From: Bacteroidota bacterium
GTDB lineage: Bacteria > Bacteroidota > Bacteroidia > Cytophagales > Cyclobacteriaceae
Direction: 5' to 3'
DNA length: 64,000 bases
Assembly (NCBI GenBank): GCA_016191555.1
Contig: JACPVX010000017.1
Span: 55,706-119,705 of the forward strand
The translations under genes and the position numbers were made by a program. Below, one piece after another: positions 1 to 8,915 of this stretch. Below the pieces are notes generated by a model. The model saw only the letters and a list, made by a program, of their open reading frames with translations, was not told the origin of the DNA and searched no databases. Within the stretch, counting starts at the first letter, position 1; each line of letters opens with the position of its first letter.

Positions 1-356
1 GAACTGCTGTTGCTAACTCCACCTTCTCTAATTTGGCTGCGGGCACCTATTCTATTAAGGTGATAGATGGAGCCGGATGTTCTGCATCGCAAGGCAGCAT
101 TAAAGTTTTGACAGGAACCAAGTACAGTACCCAAATAAAGACCATCTTAGAGACCAATTGTACGGGAAGTAGTTGCCACTCCAATGGAGGAGCAGCTCCT
201 TATTCTGTGTTTAGCTTTTCGGCTGTGCAAAGCCGCGCGGCTGATATCAAAGCCAGAACGGCTAGTGGTAATATGCCTAAGGGTGGCACTAAATTGCCGC
301 AGGCGCAACTGGATCTGATTGCTTGCTGGGTAGATGATGGTGCTCTGGACAACTAA
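1..356 (+). CDS. C-terminal end of a large secreted protein with SprB/Ig-like repeat remnant and a cytochrome-c-like CH motif domain (5' truncated by window)
   Basis: Frame stays open to the window edge (TAVANSTFSNLAAGTYSIKVIDGAGC...); NCTGSSCHSNG motif and terminal LIACWVDDGA typical of Bacteroidota c-type-cytochrome-like domains. Confidence 0.6.
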   Translation, partial: TAVANSTFSNLAAGTYSIKVIDGAGCSASQGSIKVLTGTKYSTQIKTILETNCTGSSCHSNGGAAPYSVFSFSAVQSRAADIKARTASGNMPKGGTKLPQAQLDLIACWVDDGALDN

Positions 357-373
357 GTAGTAGACATCAGAAT

Positions 374-414
374 AAAGTCCGGGAAAGGTTGATCTCAATT
401 TTTTCCGGACTTTT
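374..414 (+). terminator. Rho-independent terminator-like hairpin
   Basis: AAAGTCCGG ... CCGGACTTTT inverted repeat followed by T-rich tract. Confidence 0.6.
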
Positions 415-467
415 CTGTTTTTAATCGGGCAGTTATTTAGCTTTAACTTTTATAACCTGCTACCGAA

Positions 468-1835
468 TTGCTCTTTGCTGCCATTATTGCTTACTTATTG
501 TTCACCATTCTGATCGGATACTGGGCATCGCGCAGGGTGAAGACATCTGGTGATTTTTTGTTAGCAGGCCGCAGTCTTCCTATTCTTTTAAGCTCCTCTG
601 CACTTTTTGCTACATGGTTCGGATCTGAGACTGTATTTGGCGCCTCTTCTGAATTTTTGAAAGGAGGCCTTTATTCTGTAATTGAAGATCCCTTTGGCGC
701 TGCTCTTTGTCTTGTCTTATTCGGACTTTTTTTTGCCCGAAAGCTCTACCGAATGAATCTGCTCACACTGGGTGATTTTTTTGAAGTTCGCTTCGGCAAA
801 CGTACGGAGTTGGTAGCTAGTATTTTTTTAGCACCGCCCTATGTCGGATACATTGCTGCCCAACTGGTGGCGATGGGTTTGATCTTGAATGTGGTGGTAG
901 GATTGGAAGTTTGGGAAGGCGTAGTAATCTCGTCAGTGGTCGTTACCTTTTATACCTACATCGGAGGGATGTGGGCCATATCAATTACCGATTTTATTCA
1001 AAGCATAATTATCATCGCTGGTTTGTTGGCATTGGCCATTATTCTTATTGCAAAAGCCGGAGGAATAGCGCCCATTCTAACTGAAGTACATCCTACCACG
1101 TTTCGTTTTTTACCAGGTTGGAATTTTAAAGAGATCATGCTCTACCTTGCAGCCTGGTCGGTGTTGGGGCTTGGTTCAATTCCATCACAAGATGTTTTCC
1201 AACGGGTCATGTCTTCAGGTTCTGAAAAGATTGCCATGCGTTCTTGCTTCATTGGAGCTGGGCTCTATCTTACTATAGCTATGCTTCCGTTGTTCATCAG
1301 TCTTTGTGCCAAGCATTTGTACCCGCAGCTGGCCAATGGAGACACACAATTGGCATTACCCAATATGGTTTTGGCACATACGCCATTGATAATTCAAGTG
1401 TTGTTTTTCGGTTCGCTCTTATCAGCCATTATGAGTACCACCAGTTCTGCTATTTTAGCACCGGCCGCTATCTTTTCTGAAAACTTGATTAAACCTTTAA
1501 TGAAGAATAAGCTGGCCGATGATCGCTTACTGTTAATAACGCGATTGTGTGTGCTTATCTTTGCTGGTTTGGCAACCGTAATGGCTTGCCTACGCTCGAA
1601 CATTTATGAGTTGGTAGGTGAATCGTCTGTGCTAAGTCTAGTTTCGTTATTTGCGCCTCTGGTGCTGGGTTTATATTGGAAAAGGGCCACGGGCACTGGA
1701 GCGCTGTTATCGATGGTGCTAGGTATATCTACGTGGCTCTTGTTTCCATATTTAAATTTGGATTGGCCTAGTCTAATACCTGCTACGATAGTTAGTTTTG
1801 TAGCCATGATTTTGGGAAGTTTGTTGAGCAAATAA
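468..1835 (+). CDS. Sodium:solute symporter (SSS) family transporter
   Basis: 455 aa polytopic protein, GDFLLAGRSLP...FATWFGSETVFGAS motif; TTG start in ORF track. Confidence 0.85.
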   Translation: MLFAAIIAYLLFTILIGYWASRRVKTSGDFLLAGRSLPILLSSSALFATWFGSETVFGASSEFLKGGLYSVIEDPFGAALCLVLFGLFFARKLYRMNLLTLGDFFEVRFGKRTELVASIFLAPPYVGYIAAQLVAMGLILNVVVGLEVWEGVVISSVVVTFYTYIGGMWAISITDFIQSIIIIAGLLALAIILIAKAGGIAPILTEVHPTTFRFLPGWNFKEIMLYLAAWSVLGLGSIPSQDVFQRVMSSGSEKIAMRSCFIGAGLYLTIAMLPLFISLCAKHLYPQLANGDTQLALPNMVLAHTPLIIQVLFFGSLLSAIMSTTSSAILAPAAIFSENLIKPLMKNKLADDRLLLITRLCVLIFAGLATVMACLRSNIYELVGESSVLSLVSLFAPLVLGLYWKRATGTGALLSMVLGISTWLLFPYLNLDWPSLIPATIVSFVAMILGSLLSK

Positions 1836-1847
1836 AAAAAGTAGCAT

Positions 1848-2270
1848 ATGGTTAAAGTAGAATTGAGCCGGTTGGATAACGATTTGAAAATGGAGGCCGT
1901 AAACGACATGGGCAATAAAGTGGTGATGGATGGATCTCCTGCGGATGGCGGTCATGACGAAGGCTTCCGCCCGATGCAAATGTTGTTAGCCGCTATGGGT
2001 GGGTGTAGTGCCGTAGATGTTGTTTCGATTTTGCGCAAGCAACGAATTGAACTAAAGGATTTGAAGATTACCGTAACCGGTGAACGCGAAAAAGGAGCCG
2101 TGCCTTCTTTGTACACGGAAGTACATGCACATTTTAAACTATTTGGAGATATTGATTTGGACAAAGCAAAACGTGCAGTAGAACTCTCTGTAAGTAAGTA
2201 CTGTTCGGTCGCAAAGACGCTGGAGAAAAATGCCCAAGTCACATATAGTGTAGAAGTCATCACTGATTAA
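1848..2270 (+). CDS. OsmC family protein
   Basis: MQMLLAAMGGCSAVDVVSILRKQR ... KYCSVAKTL OsmC-like motifs. Confidence 0.85.
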   Translation: MVKVELSRLDNDLKMEAVNDMGNKVVMDGSPADGGHDEGFRPMQMLLAAMGGCSAVDVVSILRKQRIELKDLKITVTGEREKGAVPSLYTEVHAHFKLFGDIDLDKAKRAVELSVSKYCSVAKTLEKNAQVTYSVEVITD

Positions 2271-2273
2271 ATC

Positions 2274-3449
2274 ATGGAAGAAAGAAATTTTGAAACGGAT
2301 GCCATTCGGGCGCAAAGCGAACGCACTGACTACCGCGAGCACTCGGTGCCATTGTATCTCACTTCAAGTTTTGTATTTGACGATGCCGAGCAGGCCAGGG
2401 CTTTGTTTGCCGATGAGGTTCCGGGTAACATTTACACCCGTTTTTCAAATCCAAACAATACTGAACTGATTGAGAAGCTTTGTTTGTTGGAAGGCACTGA
2501 AGATGGAATAGCTACTGCCTCCGGCATGGCGGCTATGTTTTGTAGCATGGCGGCTTTATTGCGAAGTGGCGACCATGTGCTTGCATCGCGGTCAGTATTT
2601 GGCTCTACTCATCAGATTCTAAATATGCTCTTTCCTCGTTTTGGCATTTCGCATACGTATGTGGATGTAGCGAAGCCCGAGACTTGGGAAGCAATGATTC
2701 AGCCCAACACTAAAATGATTTTTGTGGAGACACCCTCCAATCCAGCATTAGATATCATTGACTTAGAGTGGCTGGGTAAATTAGCCAATAAACATCACGT
2801 GATTTTGAATGTGGACAATTGCTTTGCAACTCCCTACTTGCAAAACCCTGCTAAATGGGGTGCCCACATTGTTACCCACTCGGCCACCAAATTTATTGAC
2901 GGACAAGGCCGTGTGATTGGAGGCGCCATTCTAGGTACAAAAGAATTAATTAAAGAGGTGAGATTTTTTGCTCGACATACCGGCCCTTCCATGTCTCCAT
3001 TCAACGCGTGGGTATTATCTAAGAGCTTGGAAACACTGGCTGTTCGCATGGAACGCCATTGTGAAAACGCCATGACCGTGGCGAGCTATCTAGAGAGTCA
3101 TCCGGAAATTGAGTATGTCAAGTATCCGTTTTTGCCTTCACATCCCAATTATTCATTAGCTAAGAAGCAGATGAAACATGGTGGAGGAGTTGTTTCTTTT
3201 GAGGTGAAAGGAGGAATTGATCGCGGACGCAAATTCTTGAATTCATTAAAGATGATTTCGCACTCTGCTAACTTGGGAGATACACGAACAATTGCCACTC
3301 ATCCTGCTTCTACTACGCATTCAAAACTGAGCACCGAAGAGCGGGCCGCGGTTGGAATTTCACCCGGCCTGATAAGAATCTCTACTGGATTGGAGAATGT
3401 ACAGGATATTATAAAAGATATTGAACAGTCACTACTAGCTAGTAACTAG
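2274..3449 (+). CDS. metZ: Trans-sulfuration PLP enzyme, O-succinylhomoserine sulfhydrylase-like
   Basis: Cys/Met metabolism PLP family: YTRFSNPNNTELIEKL, THSATKFIDGQGRVIGGAI, SLGDTRTIATHPASTTHS-like motifs. Confidence 0.8.
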   Translation: MEERNFETDAIRAQSERTDYREHSVPLYLTSSFVFDDAEQARALFADEVPGNIYTRFSNPNNTELIEKLCLLEGTEDGIATASGMAAMFCSMAALLRSGDHVLASRSVFGSTHQILNMLFPRFGISHTYVDVAKPETWEAMIQPNTKMIFVETPSNPALDIIDLEWLGKLANKHHVILNVDNCFATPYLQNPAKWGAHIVTHSATKFIDGQGRVIGGAILGTKELIKEVRFFARHTGPSMSPFNAWVLSKSLETLAVRMERHCENAMTVASYLESHPEIEYVKYPFLPSHPNYSLAKKQMKHGGGVVSFEVKGGIDRGRKFLNSLKMISHSANLGDTRTIATHPASTTHSKLSTEERAAVGISPGLIRISTGLENVQDIIKDIEQSLLASN

Positions 3450-3478
3450 CGAGCTTGAAAAAGAAACGTAGCTAGAAA

Positions 3479-3610
3479 TTAATCTTTCTTCTCAGCCTTC
3501 TTTTCTTTCAAGTAGTCTACATAGCCCATGGCTGCAGCGAATCCAATGATTACAGCCAGAATGATCACAAAAAGATTGGCGCCATCGCCCACGTTTTGAT
3601 TGAAGAACAT
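3479..3610 (-). CDS. Small membrane protein, 43 aa
   Basis: Reverse-strand ORF absent from supplied track: MFFNQNVGDGANLFVIILAVIIGFAAAMGYVDYLKEKKAEKKD*; single hydrophobic helix plus charged tail. Confidence 0.45.
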   Translation of the reverse strand: MFFNQNVGDGANLFVIILAVIIGFAAAMGYVDYLKEKKAEKKD

Positions 3611-3684
3611 ATCGTAGTAATTAGTTCGTCAAAGATAGGGGGAAACCTGAAACTAGAAAACGGATGGGAGTGAAAAATGAAATG

Positions 3685-4224
3685 TTATATGCCTAATTCG
3701 GATCTGTTTTTTCGCAAAACCTCGATGATGAAGGTAATATGATCGGCTAGATCAACCCCCAGTAGTTCCACACCCTTATAAACTTCTTCGCGATCAACTT
3801 TTGCTGCAAACCCCTTGTCTTTCAGTTTTTTAATCACCGATTTGGTTTCCAACGAAGCAATGCCGTCCGGTCGAACCTGACAGCACGCCACAATAAATCC
3901 GGTGAGCTCATCGCAGGCGAGCAGTGCTTTATCTAGCGAATTAGTGTACGGCACATTCCATTTAGTATAATGTGCGGAAATTGCGTGTGCTATTTTCTCT
4001 TCGCCCAATTGGCGCAATTGCTCAACAATGATGTGGGGGTGCTGATCGGGAAATGCCTCGTAGTCGGCATCATGCAAAAGGCCTGTAATCGACCACTCTT
4101 CTTTATTCTCACCCAGCTTTTCTGCATAGGCTTCCATGACCAGTTCCACCGTGCGCATATGACGGAGCAAGCTCTGCCCTTTAGTCATTGAGTGGAGAAT
4201 CTTTTCAGCCTCTTCGTGCCTCAT
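3685..4224 (-). CDS. HD domain-containing protein
   Basis: HSMTKGQSLLRHMRTVE ... GLLHDADYEAFPDQH (HD motif). Confidence 0.8.
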   Translation of the reverse strand: MRHEEAEKILHSMTKGQSLLRHMRTVELVMEAYAEKLGENKEEWSITGLLHDADYEAFPDQHPHIIVEQLRQLGEEKIAHAISAHYTKWNVPYTNSLDKALLACDELTGFIVACCQVRPDGIASLETKSVIKKLKDKGFAAKVDREEVYKGVELLGVDLADHITFIIEVLRKNRSELGI

Positions 4225-5360
4225 GAACGAGTGCCTTTTCGCTTAGTGATGTACACGTTAACCACGGCAAATCCAGCTACAGCCGCTAAAATGATCAACG
4301 TGATAATCATACGCGTATTTTTTAGTTGCAGCGATGTCATCTCCTCTTGACTTTTCAAACGTTCTACCTCCTTTTCTTTCTCTTGCAGATCCAGCACAAT
4401 TTCCATCTGAGCGATTTTGCGCGTACTTTCTTCGCTATTAAGTTTTTCCTTGGCTTGATCGTACAGAACTAGCGTTTCATAGGCTTCGCGCATCTTACCT
4501 TGCTTTGAATAATTAAAGGCAAGGCTTTTTAAAATGGCGGGTTCAAATACATACGCCTGCAATTGTTTGCTCAGCTTGGCTGCACTATCCAGATAGTGCT
4601 CGGCTTTCGTGCTTTGACCTTGGCGAGCAAAGACTTCACCCATGTTCGCCATAATGTTTAGCACGGTCATTTGGTTGTTTTCTTTCTTTGCCAACGCAAT
4701 CGCACGTTCATAGTAGTCAATGGCCTGTTTATAGTTGCCTTGCTTGTAATACAAATTGCCGATGTTGTTGAGAGGGTCAGAATATTGTTTGCCCATCTTC
4801 TCACTCAGTTGAGATGCTTGCGTAAAATACTTCAGCGCTTGTTCGTAGAGCTGCAGTTCGCTGTGCAGACTTCCTAAATTATTCATCGCCACAATTAGCT
4901 TGGGCTGGTCTTTCAATTCGGTGAAATGTTTGTAGGACTCCTCAAAATACTTCATTGCTTGCCCATAATCCTTCTTCATGGAGTAGATGGTGGCAATGTT
5001 GCTTTTGATGGTGGCAATGCCGTCTTGGTTTTTGAGGTTGTCATAAATGCGCATGGAGATGAGGTAATACTCCAGCGATTTATCGAGCGCACCCTGGCTA
5101 CGGTAAGCAACTCCTAAATTGTTATACGAGGCTGCCATGCCTTTTTTATCTTCAATTTCGGTAGCGAGTGTCAAAGCCTCGCGTGTGTAACCAATAGCCT
5201 TAACGGGATCGGAATTAACGTACACCCGGAAAAGTTCATTGAGTGTCTTTACTTTTAGGTCGCCCTTGGCCGTTTTAAGCACATTTTCCAAACTATCAGC
5301 CGGATTAGCAAAAGCGCCAAAGGATAGAAGCAAGAATAAAATAATGGGGTGTTTAGTCAT
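4221..5360 (-). CDS. Tetratricopeptide repeat protein with signal peptide and C-terminal TM helix
   Basis: Repeated NNLGxxYxxQGxxxxAxxYY TPR units. Confidence 0.85.
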   Translation of the reverse strand: MTKHPIILFLLLSFGAFANPADSLENVLKTAKGDLKVKTLNELFRVYVNSDPVKAIGYTREALTLATEIEDKKGMAASYNNLGVAYRSQGALDKSLEYYLISMRIYDNLKNQDGIATIKSNIATIYSMKKDYGQAMKYFEESYKHFTELKDQPKLIVAMNNLGSLHSELQLYEQALKYFTQASQLSEKMGKQYSDPLNNIGNLYYKQGNYKQAIDYYERAIALAKKENNQMTVLNIMANMGEVFARQGQSTKAEHYLDSAAKLSKQLQAYVFEPAILKSLAFNYSKQGKMREAYETLVLYDQAKEKLNSEESTRKIAQMEIVLDLQEKEKEVERLKSQEEMTSLQLKNTRMIITLIILAAVAGFAVVNVYITKRKGTRS

Positions 5361-5483
5361 AAGTGGTTACTTATGGCCGTAAAATTAAGACATTATCGGC
5401 TAATAATAGAATCTTAGACAAACGGGTTTTAGAATCGGAAACTCATCGGTATTTGCGTAAATTTGGTTATAAATTTTAAAGCT

Positions 5484-5729
5484 ATGAATATGGCTGTCAA
5501 AAAGGTAGAGTTGATAGAATGGCTTGTTCAATTGCAGGACGAAAACATGTTGAATCGGATAGAATTGTTAAAACAAGGCGCTGTTGAAGGTTATTACAAA
5601 TCCCGAATGCCAAAGAATGAGCTCGAATTGAAGAAGAAATTAGAAGAATCTGAACGAGACATCGAAGAAGGTAGAACTTATTCCCAACAAGAGGTAGAGA
5701 ATCACTTTTTTTCAAAGTTCAAAAAGTGA
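5484..5729 (+). CDS. Putative antitoxin of type II TA pair
   Basis: Small acidic/charged ORF overlapping downstream ParE-like ORF by 4 bp. Confidence 0.55.
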   Translation: MNMAVKKVELIEWLVQLQDENMLNRIELLKQGAVEGYYKSRMPKNELELKKKLEESERDIEEGRTYSQQEVENHFFSKFKK

Positions 5730-6031
5730 AAGTGATATGGACTGAGGCAGCGATTGCTGATCTCGAAGTTGTTTATGATTTTTTGGCTGAAAAGTCCCCC
5801 AAAGCTGCTCAGCAAACAATTGAATCCATTTTAAAACGAACCGCTCAACTGGAATTGTTTCCTGAATCAGGCATAGTAGTTCAAAGTTTGACTACGAGTG
5901 ATAAGGTATATCGCATGTTGGTAGAAAGTAATTACAAAATTGTTTATCGGTTTCAATCTGAAACAATGGCTGTATTCATTGAAATAGTATTTGATGCCCG
6001 CATGGACCCGGAGAAATTAGATTTGAAGTAA
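5726..6031 (+). CDS. RelE/ParE-family toxin
   Basis: MKVIWTEAAIADLEVVYDFLAEKSPKAAQQ...LELFPESGIVV...YRMLVESNYKIVYRF ParE-like. Confidence 0.8.
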   Translation: MKVIWTEAAIADLEVVYDFLAEKSPKAAQQTIESILKRTAQLELFPESGIVVQSLTTSDKVYRMLVESNYKIVYRFQSETMAVFIEIVFDARMDPEKLDLK

Positions 6032-6081
6032 TCAGACAATTTACTACCTAAGCGGTACATTCTAATTGACACCTACTAGCT

Positions 6082-6573
6082 ATGAAGAAGTATACTTTTG
6101 TTTTTGGCTTTCTTTTGATTTGGATTCCAGCTTTCGCTCAGAATAAAGAAGAACTTTCGGTGCGTCAGCCAATCGATCGGCTTTTTGCAGGAATGAGCGC
6201 AGGAGATAGTGCGATGGTTCACAGCGCTTTTGCCAAACAAGTTACCATGGCTACCATTGGTAAGGATAAAACGGGTCAGTCGTTCATCCGAAATGAATCG
6301 GGGATCGTTGATTTTTTAAAAGCAGTTGGTACTCCCCATCCTGAAACCTGGAATGAACCGATTTGGGATGTGAAGATTTCGATCGATGGCAATTTTGCGC
6401 AGGCATGGGCGAGTTATGCATTTTACATTGGCAAGAAATTCAGCCACTGTGGAGTTGATGCCTTTCATTTGTTTAAACAAGCGGATGGTCAATGGAAGAT
6501 TTTCCATTTAGCGGATACCAGGCAGAAGGAGGGATGTAACATTCCCAAAGAAGTGAGCGATCGGTTTAAATAA
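6082..6573 (+). CDS. Secreted nuclear transport factor 2 / SnoaL-like protein
   Basis: Signal peptide; VRQPIDRLFAGMSAGDSAMVHSAFA ... WKIFHLADTR. Confidence 0.65.
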   Translation: MKKYTFVFGFLLIWIPAFAQNKEELSVRQPIDRLFAGMSAGDSAMVHSAFAKQVTMATIGKDKTGQSFIRNESGIVDFLKAVGTPHPETWNEPIWDVKISIDGNFAQAWASYAFYIGKKFSHCGVDAFHLFKQADGQWKIFHLADTRQKEGCNIPKEVSDRFK

Positions 6574-6607
6574 TTTTTATTGATTTCAGACTTAAAGATA
6601 AACACTC

Positions 6608-7105
6608 ATGAAGCGACTCTTCATTTTAATCATCTTCGCTGCGGCAACGTATCCATGCTTGTCGCAAAACACCATGACTACGTTTATTCTGGTTCGCCAT
6701 GCCGAAAAGATGGCAGATGGTTCGAAAGATCCGGAATTATCAGAAGCAGGAAAGAAGCGAGCCGAAGCATTATCGGTGCTATTGGCACAAACAAAATTGG
6801 ATGCTATCTACTCTACAAAATTCAAGCGCACCGAAATGACCGCTACACCTTTGGCTAAGTCACTTTCTCTTTCTATTCAAAACTATGATGGTGCCAAAAT
6901 GGAAGAGATCGATGCGATGCTTCAAAAACATGCGGGTGGAACAGTGCTTGTTGTGGGGCATTCCAATACCACTCCAGCTATTGTCAATTACCTTACGGGA
7001 AAATCAGAGTATAAAAACTTTGATGATGCGGATTACGGAAACCTGATAATCGTTTCTGTTGTCGAAAAGGGAAAACAGGTGAAGGTGACCTGGCTGCGCT
7101 ATTAG
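6608..7105 (+). CDS. Histidine phosphatase (phosphoglycerate mutase-like/SixA-like), exported
   Basis: FILVRHAEKMADGSKDPELSEAGKKRAEAL ... VLVVGHSNTTP. Confidence 0.85.
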   Translation: MKRLFILIIFAAATYPCLSQNTMTTFILVRHAEKMADGSKDPELSEAGKKRAEALSVLLAQTKLDAIYSTKFKRTEMTATPLAKSLSLSIQNYDGAKMEEIDAMLQKHAGGTVLVVGHSNTTPAIVNYLTGKSEYKNFDDADYGNLIIVSVVEKGKQVKVTWLRY

Positions 7106-7545
7106 ATATTCTTTTTGTATTTCAGCAAAGTGCCCTTCACTTGCTGCCCTTTCTCATATTTCGTTTTACTTCCGAATATTCCCAAAAAGCCTCTACGGCC
7201 ACCGCCACCGGCTGCCGCACCACCGGTTGTGCTGCCGGTAGTAGTAAGTGAGATGTCATCGAATATAATGGCATCGGCACCTTTCTCTTGGGCGCGCTTC
7301 AATAGTTTTTGTTGAATCTTATCCGAGCTTTTTCTTGCCGACATTTCCAGCGTCACTTTCCCCATCACTTCATTGGGCTCCTTCACATCCGATTCACGAA
7401 AATAGATATCTACATTTTGGGTGGGTGTATACGACCGACCATAGTAGATGATCTGGTTGCCACAACTGCTAAGGATCACGAGTAAAAACAGGAAGGGAAG
7501 AAACTTGAACTTCAACATATATGAATGCTTTCCGGAAAAATACAA
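7102..7545 (-). CDS. Lipoprotein of unknown function
   Basis: Lipobox LLVILSSCGN; Gly-rich segment. Confidence 0.5.
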   Translation of the reverse strand: MYFSGKHSYMLKFKFLPFLFLLVILSSCGNQIIYYGRSYTPTQNVDIYFRESDVKEPNEVMGKVTLEMSARKSSDKIQQKLLKRAQEKGADAIIFDDISLTTTGSTTGGAAAGGGGRRGFLGIFGSKTKYEKGQQVKGTLLKYKKNI

Positions 7546-7622
7546 ACAAATTTCACGAAAGTGAATCTTTCGGTATCTTTGATAGAAGCACTCCTTACCT
7601 TTAGCATCAGCTACAGTTTATT

Positions 7623-8036
7623 ATGCGTTTTCTGAATGCCATCCTGATTTTGTTCGTATCGATTTCCTGCTTTGCCCAAAATCAAAACGAGGAAATAAGA
7701 AAGAGCATTTATTTCAATGGAGGTAGCTATTACATTGATCAGGAACAAGCAAGCGATCTGGCCCATTGGCTCGATTCGATTCCCAACTTGTTGGACAAAT
7801 ACGAGATTCAGTTGATCAGCCATACCGACCCAATCGGTGGCAAACGTTTCAATGAATGGCTATCCAAAATGCGAAATCAGGCCGTGTTCGATTTATTACT
7901 TCAGAAGGACATCCCCGAGCGCATTATCCATCTGAAAAATTGGGCGTTTGAAAATCCAGTCTACTCCAACGACTCGCATCGTGGCCGGGCCATGAACAGG
8001 CGTGTGGATGTAATTCTCTTTCCGCTGGTCTTTTGA
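7623..8036 (+). CDS. OmpA-like C-terminal domain protein
   Basis: IQLISHTDPIGGKRFNEWLSKMRNQAVFDLL...RGRAMNRRVDV. Confidence 0.75.
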   Translation: MRFLNAILILFVSISCFAQNQNEEIRKSIYFNGGSYYIDQEQASDLAHWLDSIPNLLDKYEIQLISHTDPIGGKRFNEWLSKMRNQAVFDLLLQKDIPERIIHLKNWAFENPVYSNDSHRGRAMNRRVDVILFPLVF

Positions 8037-8225
8037 CGGTTTCCGCCCAGAATTCCATTCCAACAATCATCCGCTTTCGGACACCTTTTTTCACAAGCGA
8101 ACGCCTGAACTGCAACGAATATCGTTTTTTGCACGTCTAAGGCAGTAAATAACGATTGGCATATTATTCGCCAAGCAAGTGAGTAAAATACTGACAACGG
8201 ATCGAGTTCTACCTTAACCCTTTTT

Positions 8226-8903
8226 ATGATTCAACTCAAAAACATCGACAAGTACATTGATTCTCGGTTTCAGCGCACATTCATTTTGAAGGGAATCGAT
8301 CTGGAAGTAAAGCAAGGCGAATTTTTAACCCTCATGGGGCCCAGTGGAGCGGGCAAGTCTTCGCTGATGAACATCATTGGTATGTTGGATGAACCTTCGG
8401 CAGGAGAGTACTACTTCTTCGATGAGCCAGTGCACAAGATGCGTGAGAAGCAAAAAAGTGAGATGCACAAAAACTACATCGGGTTTATCTTTCAGGCGTA
8501 TCACCTCATTGATGAACTGACGGTTTATGAAAATATTGAAACACCACTTTTGTACAAAGGCGTGAGTGGAGGCCAGCGCAAAAGTATGGTGGCCGAAATG
8601 CTCGACCGCTTTAACATGGTGGCTAAGAAAGATTTGTTTCCGGAACAACTTTCAGGTGGGCAACAGCAATTGGTGGGCATTGCGCGCGCCATTGTGGGAG
8701 AACCCAAACTACTCTTGGCCGATGAGCCTACCGGAAATTTACATTCCGATCAGGGCAAGCAGATCATGGATATTTTTCAGAAGTTGAACGAAGAAGGAAT
8801 TACGATTATTCAAGTTACGCACTCCGAAGAAAATGCGCGAAGAGGTAAGCGCGTAGTGAAAGTGGTGGATGGCGCGATAGAGTCAGATGAATTGGTTAAA
8901 TAA
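8226..8903 (+). CDS. ABC transporter ATP-binding protein (LolD/MacB-like)
   Basis: Walker A GPSGAGKSS, signature LSGGQQQLVGIARAI, Walker B LLLADEPTGNL. Confidence 0.9.
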   Translation: MIQLKNIDKYIDSRFQRTFILKGIDLEVKQGEFLTLMGPSGAGKSSLMNIIGMLDEPSAGEYYFFDEPVHKMREKQKSEMHKNYIGFIFQAYHLIDELTVYENIETPLLYKGVSGGQRKSMVAEMLDRFNMVAKKDLFPEQLSGGQQQLVGIARAIVGEPKLLLADEPTGNLHSDQGKQIMDIFQKLNEEGITIIQVTHSEENARRGKRVVKVVDGAIESDELVK

Positions 8904-8915
8904 AAAACGCAAGCG

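Noticed and set aside
8325-8648. 107-aa minus-strand ORF
   Set aside because: Antisense to a clear ABC ATPase; no plausible domain
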